A DNA stretch of 64,000 nucleotides, from contig NZ_JGVU02000001.1 of NCBI RefSeq assembly GCF_000708755.2, positions 434,001-498,000 of the forward strand, in the 5' to 3' direction. Within the stretch, counting starts at the first letter, position 1. The number at the start of each line of letters is the position of its first letter. The translations under genes and the position numbers were made by a program. Positions 43,037 to 51,571 of this stretch are shown here, piece by piece. The notes under the pieces were generated by a model. That model saw only the letters and a program-made list of their open reading frames with translations, was not told the origin of the DNA and did not search any database. The DNA is from Metabacillus indicus LMG 22858 (GTDB taxonomy: Bacteria > Bacillota > Bacilli > Bacillales > Bacillaceae).

Positions 43037-43255
43037 TGCCGCTTTTATCGGAGAAGGGTCTTAGTTTGTGGCGTCATTCGCTGTAGTGGTGCCACTTTTA
43101 TCGTAGAAGGATCCTAGTATGTGGCATCATTCACTGTAGTGGTGCCACTTTTACCGGGAGTGAATTCTAGTTTGTGGCGTCATTCGCTGTAGTGGTGCCA
43201 CTTTTAACTGGAGTGAAACCTAGTTTGTGGTGGCATTCGTTGGAGTGCTGCGTGG
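43037..43255. repeat. Tandem repeat array, family A' (53-bp unit, 4 copies plus stub)
   Basis: Units start at 43037, 43090, 43143 and 43196, with a stub at 43249, a 53-bp period. Each begins TGCCACTTTT and carries TTTGTGGCGTCATTCGC, the same family as 1,718. Centres differ but stay symmetric (AGGATCCT, GAATTC). It ends 17 bases before array C. Confidence 0.92.
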
Positions 43256-43271
43256 ATCATTCTCTACTAAC

Positions 43272-43660
43272 AACACTTTCCCTCATCAATTGAACCAAGT
43301 AAGTGTTCTATACCGTGAATAGCAACACTTTCCCTCATCAATTGAACCAAGTAAGTGTTCTATACCGTCAATAGCAACACTTTCCCTCATCAATTGAACC
43401 AAGTAAGTGTTCTATACCGTGAATAGCAACACTTTCCCTCATCAATCAAACCAAGTAAGTGTTCTATACCGCCAATTGCAACATTTTCCCTTAACCATTG
43501 AACCAAGTAAGTGTTCTAAACCGCTAGTAGCAACACTTTCCCTCATCAATTGAACCAAGTAAGTGTTCTATACCGTCAATAGCAGCACTTTCCCTCATCA
43601 ATTGAACCAAGTAAGTGTTCTAAACCGTCAATAGCAACACTTTCCCCCATCAATTGCTCC
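43272..43660. repeat. Tandem repeat array, family C (52-bp unit, about 7.5 copies)
   Basis: Units start at 43272, 43324, 43376, 43428, 43480, 43532, 43584 and 43636 (partial): exactly 52 bp apart with no indels. Each unit has AACACTT and AAGTGTT arms 22 bases apart, around CAATTGAACC. Variants in the arms (AACATTT, AGCACTT) keep pairing through G-T pairs. Confidence 0.95.
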
Positions 43661-43687
43661 ATTCATTCTTTTGACCTGCCGATTTGC

Positions 43688-43714
43688 TAAATATTCTGCC
43701 AAAATGGCCGATGT
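43688..43714 (+). promoter_or_regulatory. Sigma-D promoter of MCP gene
   Basis: TAAA (43688-43691), 15 bases and GCCGATGT (43707-43714) match the motility sigma-D consensus TAAA-N15-GCCGATAT with one mismatch. Confidence 0.85.
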
Positions 43715-43779
43715 ATGGTGTATAAGTCTTTTTGCACACATACATACTAGGCAGATTTGGTTAAAAGGGAGGTCTGGAA

Positions 43780-45498
43780 ATGAAGAAGTTAAAATTATGG
43801 AATGTAAAGAAGAGGTCAAACCTCACATTGAAGGGCAAGCTGCTGGGGAGTTTTTCGATTATCATGGTGCTCAGCCTGCTGATGGCTGGGTTTACGATTG
43901 CCGGTTTCACGATGGTCAACAGCCAGACGAAGAAAATTGTGCAGGAGGATATGCAGTCGCTGCTTGCTGAAGGGAAGCTGAGGGACAATATCACGCAGCG
44001 GGTTTCTTTGATCAGGGCATACTTCATTTATGGAAAAGATGAATACAAAGATCAGTATTATGAATTGACGGAAGAAAGCAAATCTCTTCAGAAAAACCTG
44101 CTTGAACGAAGTGTGAATCCTAAAAGCAGAGAGCTTATGGAAAAGAGTTCCGAGTGGGAGAAGATGGTTGAGGAAGATGTGATTAAAAGCTTTGATTCCG
44201 GAATGAGAGTGACAGCCAATCAGACGTTGAGAGGCGATGTTCAGAATCTTGCGGATGAGCTTACAAAGGGTTTTGACGCCCTGGCTGCAGAGCGCGAAAA
44301 ATCGATTGTAAGAGATGGTGACGCCATCATCAGTCAGGGAAGATTGATTAATATCCTTGGAATTGTTTTGTCACTGCTAATTATCGGAGCGGGTATTTTT
44401 CTTTCTGTCCGGATTTCAAATGCCTTGACGAAACCAATTCATTCCATCGCCAAAAGGATGGAGGATATTTCAAAAGGGCAGCTGAATCATGAGCCTATGT
44501 CCCTTGATTCGAAAGATGAAATCGGCAGTCTTGTTGCAACTGTAAATGAAATGAATGTGCAGCTGAGCGGAATTGTCCGGGACATTTCGGAAGCATCAGT
44601 TGTTGTTTCAGCGCAAAGCGGTCAGCTGCAGGCTTCTTCAAAAGAGTTAAAAGCAGGAAGCGAACAAATTGCGTCAACGATGCAGGAGCTTTCATCGGGA
44701 GCTGAAACGCAGGCATCTTCCGCTTCGGATCTTTCTGAAACGATGGGTGAACTGATGGAATCCATTTACGTAGCGAATCAGAGCGGGGAGGCTGTTGCAA
44801 AGGCATCAGCTGAAGTCCTCACTCATTCGTATGCGGGGTATGAACTTATGAATGAATCTGTGAATCAGATGAACCGCATTAATGGACTCATGGAAACAAC
44901 TGTTGAAAAAGTAGAGCATCTGGATGAGCAGTCAGAGAAAATATCCACTTTGGTGGATGTCATTCAGAGCATCGCAGATCAGACAAATCTTCTTGCTCTA
45001 AACGCAGCGATTGAAGCTGCCAGAGCGGGGGATCACGGCAGAGGGTTTGCGGTTGTCGCAGATGAGGTCAGAAAACTTGCTGAACAGGTATCAAGCTCGG
45101 TTGTTGATATTAACAAGATAGTCAGCAATGTCCGTAAAGAAACGGAAGAGGTGGCTGAAAACCTGAAGGATGGATATAAGCAAATTGTCAAAGGGTCTGC
45201 ATCCATCAGTCAGACAGGGGAAAGTTTTTCCGAGATAAAAGAGTACATTGAAGAGATGTCGGGAAGAATCACGACCATTCAAAAGGATTTAAACCGTATT
45301 ATGAAAAGCAGCGAAGTCATGAATGATTCCATTTCGAGCATTGCATCTGTATCGGAGGAGGCTGCGGCAGGGATTGAGCAGACTGCTGCTTCTGCAGAAC
45401 AGTCAAGCCAGTCCATGGAAGAGATATCAGGACATGCTGATTCACTGGCTGCCGTCTCATCAAGACTTACACAGCTTGTAAACCGGTTTAAACTATAA
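43780..45498 (+). CDS. Methyl-accepting chemotaxis protein
   Basis: A 572-residue transmembrane chemoreceptor: helix 1 (about 22-46), a four-helix-bundle sensor domain of about 140 residues, helix 2 (about 190-212), HAMP (about 212-265) and the signalling domain with the hairpin tip [18 protein letters not shown] near residue 405. Glu/Gln methylation sites are expected in the flanking coiled coils. The ligand is unknown. GGGAGG precedes the ATG, the sigma-D promoter is 66 bases upstream, and a bidirectional terminator follows. Confidence 0.95.
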   Translation: MKKLKLWNVKKRSNLTLKGKLLGSFSIIMVLSLLMAGFTIAGFTMVNSQTKKIVQEDMQSLLAEGKLRDNITQRVSLIRAYFIYGKDEYKDQYYELTEESKSLQKNLLERSVNPKSRELMEKSSEWEKMVEEDVIKSFDSGMRVTANQTLRGDVQNLADELTKGFDALAAEREKSIVRDGDAIISQGRLINILGIVLSLLIIGAGIFLSVRISNALTKPIHSIAKRMEDISKGQLNHEPMSLDSKDEIGSLVATVNEMNVQLSGIVRDISEASVVVSAQSGQLQASSKELKAGSEQIASTMQELSSGAETQASSASDLSETMGELMESIYVANQSGEAVAKASAEVLTHSYAGYELMNESVNQMNRINGLMETTVEKVEHLDEQSEKISTLVDVIQSIADQTNLLALNAAIEAARAGDHGRGFAVVADEVRKLAEQVSSSVVDINKIVSNVRKETEEVAENLKDGYKQIVKGSASISQTGESFSEIKEYIEEMSGRITTIQKDLNRIMKSSEVMNDSISSIASVSEEAAAGIEQTAASAEQSSQSMEEISGHADSLAAVSSRLTQLVNRFKL

Positions 45499-45499
45499 A

Positions 45500-45532
45500 A
45501 AAATGAGGTGCCGCACGGCGCCTCATTTTTTA
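45500..45532. terminator. Bidirectional terminator overlapping the tnrA stop
   Basis: AAAATGAGGTGCCG and CGGCGCCTCATTTTT form the stem; the tnrA stop codon (45523-45525) lies within it. Confidence 0.9.
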
Positions 45533-45852
45533 TTGCGGAAGTGGAACTGTGCGTTCAGCTGGCCTTCAAGCATTTTTTTGCGGTAATCAGGGTTAGAACG
45601 CATTTCCTTCTTGCGCATTTCTTTCAGAATTTCATTCGTCTGCACGCCGTCTTCTCGTTTGTTGGCAATGTCCATTAATCGTTCTACATCCGAAAAAGAA
45701 TACTTTCGTGTGCCTCTTGAGGTCCGCTGCGGAGAAATCAGATGCCTCTCCTCGTAATAGCGGATCTGGCGCAGGGATAACCCGGTAAGCTCGCTTACAA
45801 TCCCGATTGAAATCACTTTTTTATCTTTATATGAGTGGTCTTGCTGTTCCAT
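45523..45852 (-). CDS. tnrA: Nitrogen regulator TnrA
   Basis: A 109-residue MerR-family regulator nearly identical in layout to B. subtilis Tnr[53 protein letters not shown], and a C-terminal tail [18 protein letters not shown] where glutamine synthetase binds in TnrA. It activates or represses nitrogen genes when nitrogen is limiting. The ATG at 45,852 has GGGGTGG upstream; the frame extends to 45,885 without similarity. A perfect TnrA box lies 68 bases upstream. Confidence 0.96.
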   Translation of the reverse strand: MEQQDHSYKDKKVISIGIVSELTGLSLRQIRYYEERHLISPQRTSRGTRKYSFSDVERLMDIANKREDGVQTNEILKEMRKKEMRSNPDYRKKMLEGQLNAQFHFRNKK

Positions 45853-45919
45853 TTTTCCACCCCGCACTTTCATTTCTTTTTCCAATTATACCTTATGGAA
45901 ATGAGTTGAAGTGCACTTT

Positions 45920-45936
45920 TGTCAGAAAATCTAACA
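45920..45936. promoter_or_regulatory. TnrA/GlnR box
   Basis: TGTCAGAAAATCTAACA fits the consensus TGTNANAWWWTNTNACA at every defined position. It lies between tnrA and the divergent small gene at 46,044. Confidence 0.85.
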
Positions 45937-46043
45937 TGAATTGTCAGGTTTATGAAAAACATTGTGAGTTTATTTAACAACAATGATGATTTATGAATCT
46001 TTTCTCATTACACTTGAATTAACAGATTGAAGGAGGAGACACC

Positions 46044-46199
46044 ATGGATTTGAAGAAGGCAGCTGAAATTGCCAGGATGATTGTAGAACTGGATGTAAGG
46101 AGGGATGAAATGCTTGAGGATCTGCAGAATGAAATCGGAAAGGATGCGCATGAATTTCTGAGGTACATGCAAAACTCATGCCTGAAAAAGTCATCCTGA
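46044..46199 (+). CDS. Small hypothetical helical protein
   Basis: A 51-residue, mostly helical and charged protein (DLKKAAEIARMIVELDVRR, then EMLEDLQNEIGKDAHEFLRY). GAAGGAGGAG precedes the ATG at good spacing, supporting a real gene. No family recognised. It is divergent from tnrA across the TnrA box, so it may respond to nitrogen, and its 3' end overlaps the convergent gene by 9 bases. Confidence 0.65.
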   Translation: MDLKKAAEIARMIVELDVRRDEMLEDLQNEIGKDAHEFLRYMQNSCLKKSS

Positions 46200-46451
46200 T
46201 CTTCTGGCCATTCGGGAAGGAAGAAAATTCGTTAAAAAATGACTGAGCTCAAAAAGATAGTCTTCTGTAAACATAGAAGTTACATCGCTGAAGCGGTCAT
46301 ATCTGTGTTCATAGGCACATAAAAGCAGCAGTATCCCGGATTTGAATTCAGCAATATACAGCTGTTCGTTTTTCGGTTCAAGTGTATTCAGAAAATAGAT
46401 TTGATGCCGTTCGTCACGTGTACGATAAGCAATCGGGCGGATATGCTTCAT
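46191..46451 (-). CDS. Small hypothetical protein
   Basis: An 86-residue protein with a beta-rich start (RPIAYRTRDERHQIYFLN) and a helical end (LFELSHFLTNFLPSRM). Not recognised. GGAGGAGG lies 8 bases before the ATG at 46,451, so translation is likely. Its last codons overlap the convergent gene's last codons. Confidence 0.65.
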   Translation of the reverse strand: MKHIRPIAYRTRDERHQIYFLNTLEPKNEQLYIAEFKSGILLLLCAYEHRYDRFSDVTSMFTEDYLFELSHFLTNFLPSRMARRSG

Positions 46452-46602
46452 CGTCAAGCCTCCTCCATGTAAGATCCTGAGACTAGTCTTGACCGTTTAC
46501 GGCTTTTTAACACATTCAGCTGAACTTTTACACTGGCTTAACCGTGGACTTACAATCAGCGGGTAAAGTGATAACTAGACAGTTTGAAAGGAGAAGTGAA
46601 AA

Positions 46603-46794
46603 ATGAGCAAATTGTTCAGGAAAGCTCTTGAAGATCAAAGGGTTTTTTACAGCAGGAAATTGAACTCGCTCGGCATATACGACCAAGAGGTGCTTAGCAG
46701 CATGACGCTGTCTGAATTAAAAAAGGAATATCAGCATTTTTACAGCAGTGTGCCTTTTATGAAACTCACCCATAAAAAACCTGTGCAGCCGTAG
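46603..46794 (+). CDS. Fur-regulated basic protein A (FbpA)-like
   Basis: A 63-residue basic protein with LFRKALEDQRVFYSRKLNSLGI and LSSMTLSELKKEYQHFY, matching the FbpA family (PF13076). In B. subtilis FbpA assists the iron-sparing sRNA FsrA. Here I see no Fur box upstream, so regulation may differ. GAAAGGAG lies 6 bases before the ATG. Single gene. Confidence 0.78.
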   Translation: MSKLFRKALEDQRVFYSRKLNSLGIYDQEVLSSMTLSELKKEYQHFYSSVPFMKLTHKKPVQP

Positions 46795-46880
46795 AATACG
46801 GGTTTATGCTCTTCAGAGCGGGCGAAATTTGCAAAATTGATGCCATTCTTCTAATCAGCTTTCCTCATGAAATCCCCGCC

Positions 46881-46909
46881 AAAAGCCGAGAGGTTCTCCG
46901 GCTTTTTTT
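46881..46909 (+). terminator. Terminator downstream of fbpA-like gene
   Basis: AAAAGCCG and CCGGCTTTTTTT form the stem. It ends the fbpA transcript, or shields mobA. Confidence 0.8.
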
Positions 46910-47013
46910 GCTGTCTGGAAAACTCGCGGTGCAGGAACAGAGGGAAAAAGAGAAGATAGCCTCGGGACACGAAATTGTGGTAAGATGATAAAAAGAAGTT
47001 ACCGGAGGCATTT

Positions 47014-47604
47014 ATGACAGTTGCAGGTATTGTACTGGCCGGCGGAATGTCGCGGCGCTTTCAGTCTGACAAGGCATGTGAACCATACAAAAACGGCACA
47101 TTCCTCTCGCATTCATATACGGAATTGAAAGCGGTATCAGATACTGCGGCAGTCTCCGGGCGCAAATGGAAAGATCCCGGGATCACAAGTTTTGAAGACT
47201 GTCCTCCTTTTAAAGGACTTGGACCGCTTGCCGGAATTTACTCGGCTATGAAAATAGTAAAATCTGAATGGTACCTGGTCCTTGCTTGTGACATGCCGCT
47301 TATTGACCGGCAGACTCTCTCTGTCTTTACGGGGTTGAAAACGGCTGGACATTCAGCTGTTGTACCTGTTATAAACGGAAAAGTTCATCCGCTTTGTGCG
47401 ATGTACCATTGCTCGCTGCTTCCTGTACTGCAGAAACAGCTTGAGGACAGGGAACTGAAAATGATGTCACTGCTGCATGCCGCAGAGCCGCTTATGCTCG
47501 ATCAATCGCATTTTGACCGGCCTGACCAATTTGCAAATATCAATAAAAAAGAGGATCTCGTCTTACTGAATGAGTCAAAGTTCCAGCATGAAAGAAGCCT
47601 TTAA
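47014..47604 (+). CDS. mobA: Molybdenum cofactor guanylyltransferase MobA
   Basis: A 196-residue nucleotidyltransferase that adds GMP to Mo-molybdopterin. The N-terminal signature VLAGGMSRRFQSDKA and the metal-binding LACDMPLID near residue 92 are present. No other moa/mob/moe gene is next to it in this window. ACCGGAGG lies before the ATG. Confidence 0.92.
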   Translation: MTVAGIVLAGGMSRRFQSDKACEPYKNGTFLSHSYTELKAVSDTAAVSGRKWKDPGITSFEDCPPFKGLGPLAGIYSAMKIVKSEWYLVLACDMPLIDRQTLSVFTGLKTAGHSAVVPVINGKVHPLCAMYHCSLLPVLQKQLEDRELKMMSLLHAAEPLMLDQSHFDRPDQFANINKKEDLVLLNESKFQHERSL

Positions 47605-47691
47605 AAAACAGTGTTTTCGTAGTAAAATAATCCATATGGTTTTTTGAATTTTTAGATATCTTCACAATGTTAAGGTAAGAGGGCGATGAGA

Positions 47692-48150
47692 ATGAAGTCT
47701 TATACAAATGAAGAACTTGAACTTGCACTGAATCTTTTTAAAACGTTTGCGAGAGCATTTAAGAGTGTTTCTGAACATTCAATCCGTGACAGCAAGGAAC
47801 ACGGGTTTAACCCGACAGAGTTTTCAGTGCTTGAACTTCTTTATACGAAAGGACCGCAGAAGCTTCAGCAAATTGGCTCGCGTCTTTTGCTTGTCAGCGG
47901 GAATGTTACGTATGTGATTGATAAGCTGGAAAAGAATGAATTTATATACAGGGAGCAGGATCCAAAAGACAAGCGTTCTGTTTATGCCAATCTTACTGAA
48001 AAAGGAAGAACCTACCTGGATGAGATCTATCCGGTACATACATTGCGGATGGCCCGGGCTTTCTCCGGCCTGTCCATCGACGAACAGCAGCAGCTGATGG
48101 CTTTGCTGAAAAAAGCAGGCGTTCACAGTCAGCATTTGCTTTTCAGATAA
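47692..48150 (+). CDS. MarR-family regulator
   Basis: A 152-residue winged-helix regulator with the MarR core: HGFNPTEFSVLELLYTKGPQ, LLVSGNVTYVIDKLEKNEFI and a wing DPKDKRSVYANLTEKGRTYL. It resembles the MhqR/YkvE type that senses quinones, but no quinone genes are adjacent. ATG 47,692 has AAGAGGG 8 bases upstream; an ATG at 47,686 is less well spaced. The upstream AGATATCT dyad (47,654) may be an autoregulatory site. Confidence 0.85.
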   Translation: MKSYTNEELELALNLFKTFARAFKSVSEHSIRDSKEHGFNPTEFSVLELLYTKGPQKLQQIGSRLLLVSGNVTYVIDKLEKNEFIYREQDPKDKRSVYANLTEKGRTYLDEIYPVHTLRMARAFSGLSIDEQQQLMALLKKAGVHSQHLLFR

Positions 48151-48174
48151 AAAATCCCGAATCCGGGATTTTTT
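48149..48174. terminator. Bidirectional terminator
   Basis: AAAAATCCCGAATCCGGG pairs around CCCG/CGGG and continues with T runs on both sides. Confidence 0.85.
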
Positions 48175-48178
48175 ATTT

Positions 48179-49009
48179 TTAATCAGCGTGAAGTTTGACA
48201 GCATCCTGTGTCCATTTCCACATCAGGCAGCTCACTGCGATAAAGAACAGATGGAGCGCTGTGAACGAGGCGAAGCCGGTGTGATAAGTAAATAATCCAT
48301 TTTCCAGCAGGCAATAGTGAGTGATGAGAAGGATAAGAAAAAGCAGCAGTTTAATGGCTCTGCGGCGGATTAGGACGATCAGTGTGTAAAAAAAGCAGGC
48401 AATGCTGAAAAAGACCGAGTTTGCTGCAAGATGATCACGGACGGGATTTTCAAACCATCCCGGCTGAAACAAATACATGGTAAGCGGAACGGTTGCTGCC
48501 CATGTGATTGTTAAGGATACGCTCAAATTCATAAAGTAAAGGCCGAGTTTGGCAGCGGGCTGATTGTCCTTTTTCAGCAGCCTGTACCACCAGGATGAAA
48601 TGAGAAAGGCAACAGGCAGCAGCAAAGTTGTATAGTAAACTTTCCACCAGTGATGCTCATAAATCCCCAAATGCAAAAAGAACAATTCTACAGCTGACAT
48701 GCCAAAACTGATCAGCAGCATCACCGGAAAGGTGAGCCTGTAAAATGCAGCTGTGACTCCAATCATCGGGACAATCATGAGCTGGCTGAAAATAGAGCCA
48801 AATGAGCTGTCTGAGAAAGGGTCACTGAAAACTTCCGGTTTATATGTATAAGAATGAAAGAAAACAAAGATGACTACTTCAAAAATAATCGCAAGCCCCG
48901 CATTTAACAGCCACAGAGGAACGAGCATGAGACGGTCTTTTCGAGCAGCTGCATAAGCAAGCGCTGCGGTTGCTGCGAGAAGGAGAAAGAACCAAAAAAA
49001 ATTCGGCAT
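48179..49009 (-). CDS. Hypothetical multi-pass membrane protein
   Basis: A 276-residue protein with about eight hydrophobic helices over its whole length. FHSYTYKPEVFSDPFSDSSF near residue 51 and EHHWWKVYYTT near 118 resemble the CBO0543-like membrane family of spore-forming Firmicutes; this is by eye. It is alone and convergent with the MarR gene. No strong ribosome site was identified before the ATG. Confidence 0.65.
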   Translation of the reverse strand: MPNFFWFFLLLAATAALAYAAARKDRLMLVPLWLLNAGLAIIFEVVIFVFFHSYTYKPEVFSDPFSDSSFGSIFSQLMIVPMIGVTAAFYRLTFPVMLLISFGMSAVELFFLHLGIYEHHWWKVYYTTLLLPVAFLISSWWYRLLKKDNQPAAKLGLYFMNLSVSLTITWAATVPLTMYLFQPGWFENPVRDHLAANSVFFSIACFFYTLIVLIRRRAIKLLLFLILLITHYCLLENGLFTYHTGFASFTALHLFFIAVSCLMWKWTQDAVKLHAD

Positions 49010-49102
49010 AGGTCAGGCCTCATTTATATAAGAGTATGACTTATTTTTGTCATTCTCCAGGTGAATTATGTTTGGCTTAATAAATTCGGGATCATGGCGC
49101 TG

Positions 49103-50950
49103 TTATTCTTTTGATTTTTGCTCCTCGATGAAATGCAGGATTTGCGTTATCACTTTATCCTGCGGAGATGTAAAAAAATCTGCAAATGGACATGGCTGAT
49201 CCTGCAGGCGATCGGCAACAGTGTTCATTGTATAGGAGTCGGGATTAAGGCTGTCCTTTACTTCCTCCCAATAGAGCGGTGCTGCTGCATAGGCTCCGGC
49301 AGGATTTCCCCTGAGAGAATAGGGTGAGATGATGGTCTTTCCTTCTGCATGCTGAATATAATCGACATACAGCCTGTTTCCGCGGTTTTTCTTCAGTCGT
49401 TCAATCGTAAATGCTTCAGGGAATACCTGTACAAGATAAGAAGCAATAAATTCTGTAAAGCTTCTCGTCTGCTCGTAGGAAAATGTCCCCTCCGTTATGG
49501 GGATGTGAATCTGGATGCCTTTTCCTCCTGAAAGCTTTGGAAAAGACGTAAGAGAGAATGATTCAAATAGTTTGTGCATTTCAAGAGCCGCTTTTACAGC
49601 AAGTCCAAATTCATTTCTTGAAGGCGGGTCAAGGTCAAATACGATTTCATTTGGCTGATGGGACTTTCGGGTCTGAAAGGGAACGTGAAATTCGATGGCA
49701 CCCTGGTTGCCGAGCCACAATAAAGTGGAGTGGTCGTTGCAGAGAATGTACTCTATTCCTTCATGTAATGATGTTTTAATAAAATCCGGCGCGTAGTCAG
49801 GGCAGTTTTTCTGATAAAAAGCTTCATCAGAAGTACCGTGCGGATAGCGGATGACAGTCAAGTGTTTATCTTCAAGAAAAGGGAGCATGCTTTCAGAAAC
49901 ATCAATCAAGTAAGCAAGATAATCTTCCTTTGACCTCACCGGTTTGTTCCAAAGAGGCTTGTCAGGGTTAGTAAGCTGAATGTCTTCATGAACGGAAACA
50001 GAATGTACTTTAAGCTGTGACCATGTGCAGAGTTCATGAGAAAGGTCAAATCTGAACGCATGAAATGAAGGCTCACGCAATTGATTTTTGTACAGTCCGA
50101 GAAATTGAAGTTCCACACAGATTGCTGGAGCAATCGTAATCCATTGGGAATCTTCCGTCTCTTTATTTTGTCTGAGAATCTCCACTAGGGATTCTCTTTT
50201 TTCCCCCTCAAGCCCGTGGGAAAATACACCGGCTTCCTTAATCGTGCCGTGATCGTATGTGCCGGTTTTAAAGTATCCGTTTTTCTTGTCATATCCGAGA
50301 ATAAATACAAGGCCGTATTTATAGTTTTTTATTTTGAGCCAGTTTTTTGTCCGGATGCCCGGCTCCCACCTGCTGGTTAGATCTTTCGCCACAATTCCTT
50401 CTGAGTCATGGCGTATCGCATTCTTAAACAGGGCATCTCCGTCTGAGAAAGAGGGGACATATTGTATGCGGACTTCCCCGGGTGCGGGGGTGAGCGGAAA
50501 ACCGCATGCTTCAGAAAGAGATAAGAGTTTCTCCTTTCTGATTTTTAAAGGGGAAGCAGCTGTCTTTTCACCGGCGCACTCTATAAGATCAAACACCAAA
50601 AACGTACATGGATCAGTGTGTACTGCACGCTGGATATTCTCCTCCTTTTTCAGCCTGCCCCGCTTTTGAATCTTCTCAAATGATGCTTTGTGCGCACTTT
50701 GCAAAACGGTTAATTCCCCGTCAAGTGTACAAGGCATAAACGGCTGAAACTTGGAAAAGCTTGAACGGACAGCTTCTATGATTTCGGGAAAAAGAGGAGC
50801 AAGGTCTTTTCCGTTCCGGCTTGTAAAGGAAATGGCTGATTCTGAGATGGAAAGAAGGGCTCTGAATCCGTCAAATTTTATTTCAAAGCTCCATTGGCTT
50901 CCTTCAGGCTTCTTTAAAGAAAGAGATGGAAGCATTGGTTTTACATACAT
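49103..50950 (-). CDS. ligD: ATP-dependent DNA ligase LigD (ligase plus primase-polymerase)
   Basis: A 615-residue non-homologous end-joining enzyme. Ligase domain at residues 1-300 with the adenylated Lys25 (FEIKFDGFRALL), then a polymerase/primase domain (about 310-600, TNPDKPLWNKPVRSKEDYL; FDLDPP; KLSGGKGIQIHIP). It seals double-strand breaks with Ku, encoded nearby at 52 kb. The domain order and size match B. subtilis LigD (YkoU). No phosphoesterase domain. The HAD gene between the two repair genes runs the opposite way. Confidence 0.95.
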   Translation of the reverse strand: MYVKPMLPSLSLKKPEGSQWSFEIKFDGFRALLSISESAISFTSRNGKDLAPLFPEIIEAVRSSFSKFQPFMPCTLDGELTVLQSAHKASFEKIQKRGRLKKEENIQRAVHTDPCTFLVFDLIECAGEKTAASPLKIRKEKLLSLSEACGFPLTPAPGEVRIQYVPSFSDGDALFKNAIRHDSEGIVAKDLTSRWEPGIRTKNWLKIKNYKYGLVFILGYDKKNGYFKTGTYDHGTIKEAGVFSHGLEGEKRESLVEILRQNKETEDSQWITIAPAICVELQFLGLYKNQLREPSFHAFRFDLSHELCTWSQLKVHSVSVHEDIQLTNPDKPLWNKPVRSKEDYLAYLIDVSESMLPFLEDKHLTVIRYPHGTSDEAFYQKNCPDYAPDFIKTSLHEGIEYILCNDHSTLLWLGNQGAIEFHVPFQTRKSHQPNEIVFDLDPPSRNEFGLAVKAALEMHKLFESFSLTSFPKLSGGKGIQIHIPITEGTFSYEQTRSFTEFIASYLVQVFPEAFTIERLKKNRGNRLYVDYIQHAEGKTIISPYSLRGNPAGAYAAAPLYWEEVKDSLNPDSYTMNTVADRLQDQPCPFADFFTSPQDKVITQILHFIEEQKSKE

Positions 50951-51021
50951 AGCAGACTTCCTTTGCTTTTTATTACTCTTACTATTTCTTATTAACGATT
51001 TGTTTATGAAAGGATGTTCTA

Positions 51022-51552
51022 ATGATGAAAGCCGTATTTTTGGACCGTGATGGTGTGATAAACGAAGTGCTTACAGAGAGGGTCCGCTTTGTGAACAATC
51101 CCTCTCAGCTTTATCTGCTTGCCGGCGCTGCAGAGGGCGTGCGGATTCTGTGCGATAAAGGCTATAAAGTGTTTGTCGTCACCAATCAGGGCGGAGTTGG
51201 ACTTGGGTATATGAAAGAGGCTGTCCTTAAAGATATCCACCGTAAAATGGTTGAAGAGATTGAAAAAGCGGGAGGGAAAATCGAAGAGGTCGCCTATTGT
51301 GCACATTCCCCGCATGCCGGCTGCGAATGCAGAAAGCCCGGTTCTCTCATGATTACAGATCTTGCTGAACGGCATGGCATTACAATAGAAGAAAGTTACA
51401 TGATCGGTGACAGGGATGTGGATATAATGGCCGGAAAAAAAGCCGGAACCAAAACCATTCTGGTCGGCTCAACTGATCATGGCGCGGATATGAATTTTCC
51501 TTCTCTGCTTGATGCCGCGAAATGGATTGGGGGACAGCAGGAATCCCGCTGA
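51022..51552 (+). CDS. HAD-IIIA phosphatase, GmhB/HisB-like
   Basis: A 176-residue phosphatase with the HAD motifs LDRDGVIN (motif I, Asp nucleophile near residue 8), VVTNQGGVG (motif II, near 54), GCECRKPG (motif III, with a Zn-type Cys cluster CAHSPHAGCEC) and MIGDRDVDI (motif IV). This is the D-glycero-manno-heptose-bisphosphatase type, a family that also contains DNA 3'-phosphatase domains. It lies between ku and ligD on the opposite strand. Substrate not known; heptose genes are not near. Confidence 0.85.
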   Translation: MMKAVFLDRDGVINEVLTERVRFVNNPSQLYLLAGAAEGVRILCDKGYKVFVVTNQGGVGLGYMKEAVLKDIHRKMVEEIEKAGGKIEEVAYCAHSPHAGCECRKPGSLMITDLAERHGITIEESYMIGDRDVDIMAGKKAGTKTILVGSTDHGADMNFPSLLDAAKWIGGQQESR

Positions 51553-51571
51553 TCGCTCAGCGGGACTGTCC

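Noticed and set aside
43272-43660. CRISPR array
   Set aside because: The whole 52-bp unit repeats without unique spacers, there are no cas genes nearby, and the other arrays behave alike.
46500-46602. Fur box before the fbpA-like gene
   Set aside because: No convincing 7-1-7 dyad such as TGATAAT-N-ATTATCA is present.
46806-46988. 60-codon frame before mobA
   Set aside because: It crosses the terminator at 46,881 and lacks a ribosome site.
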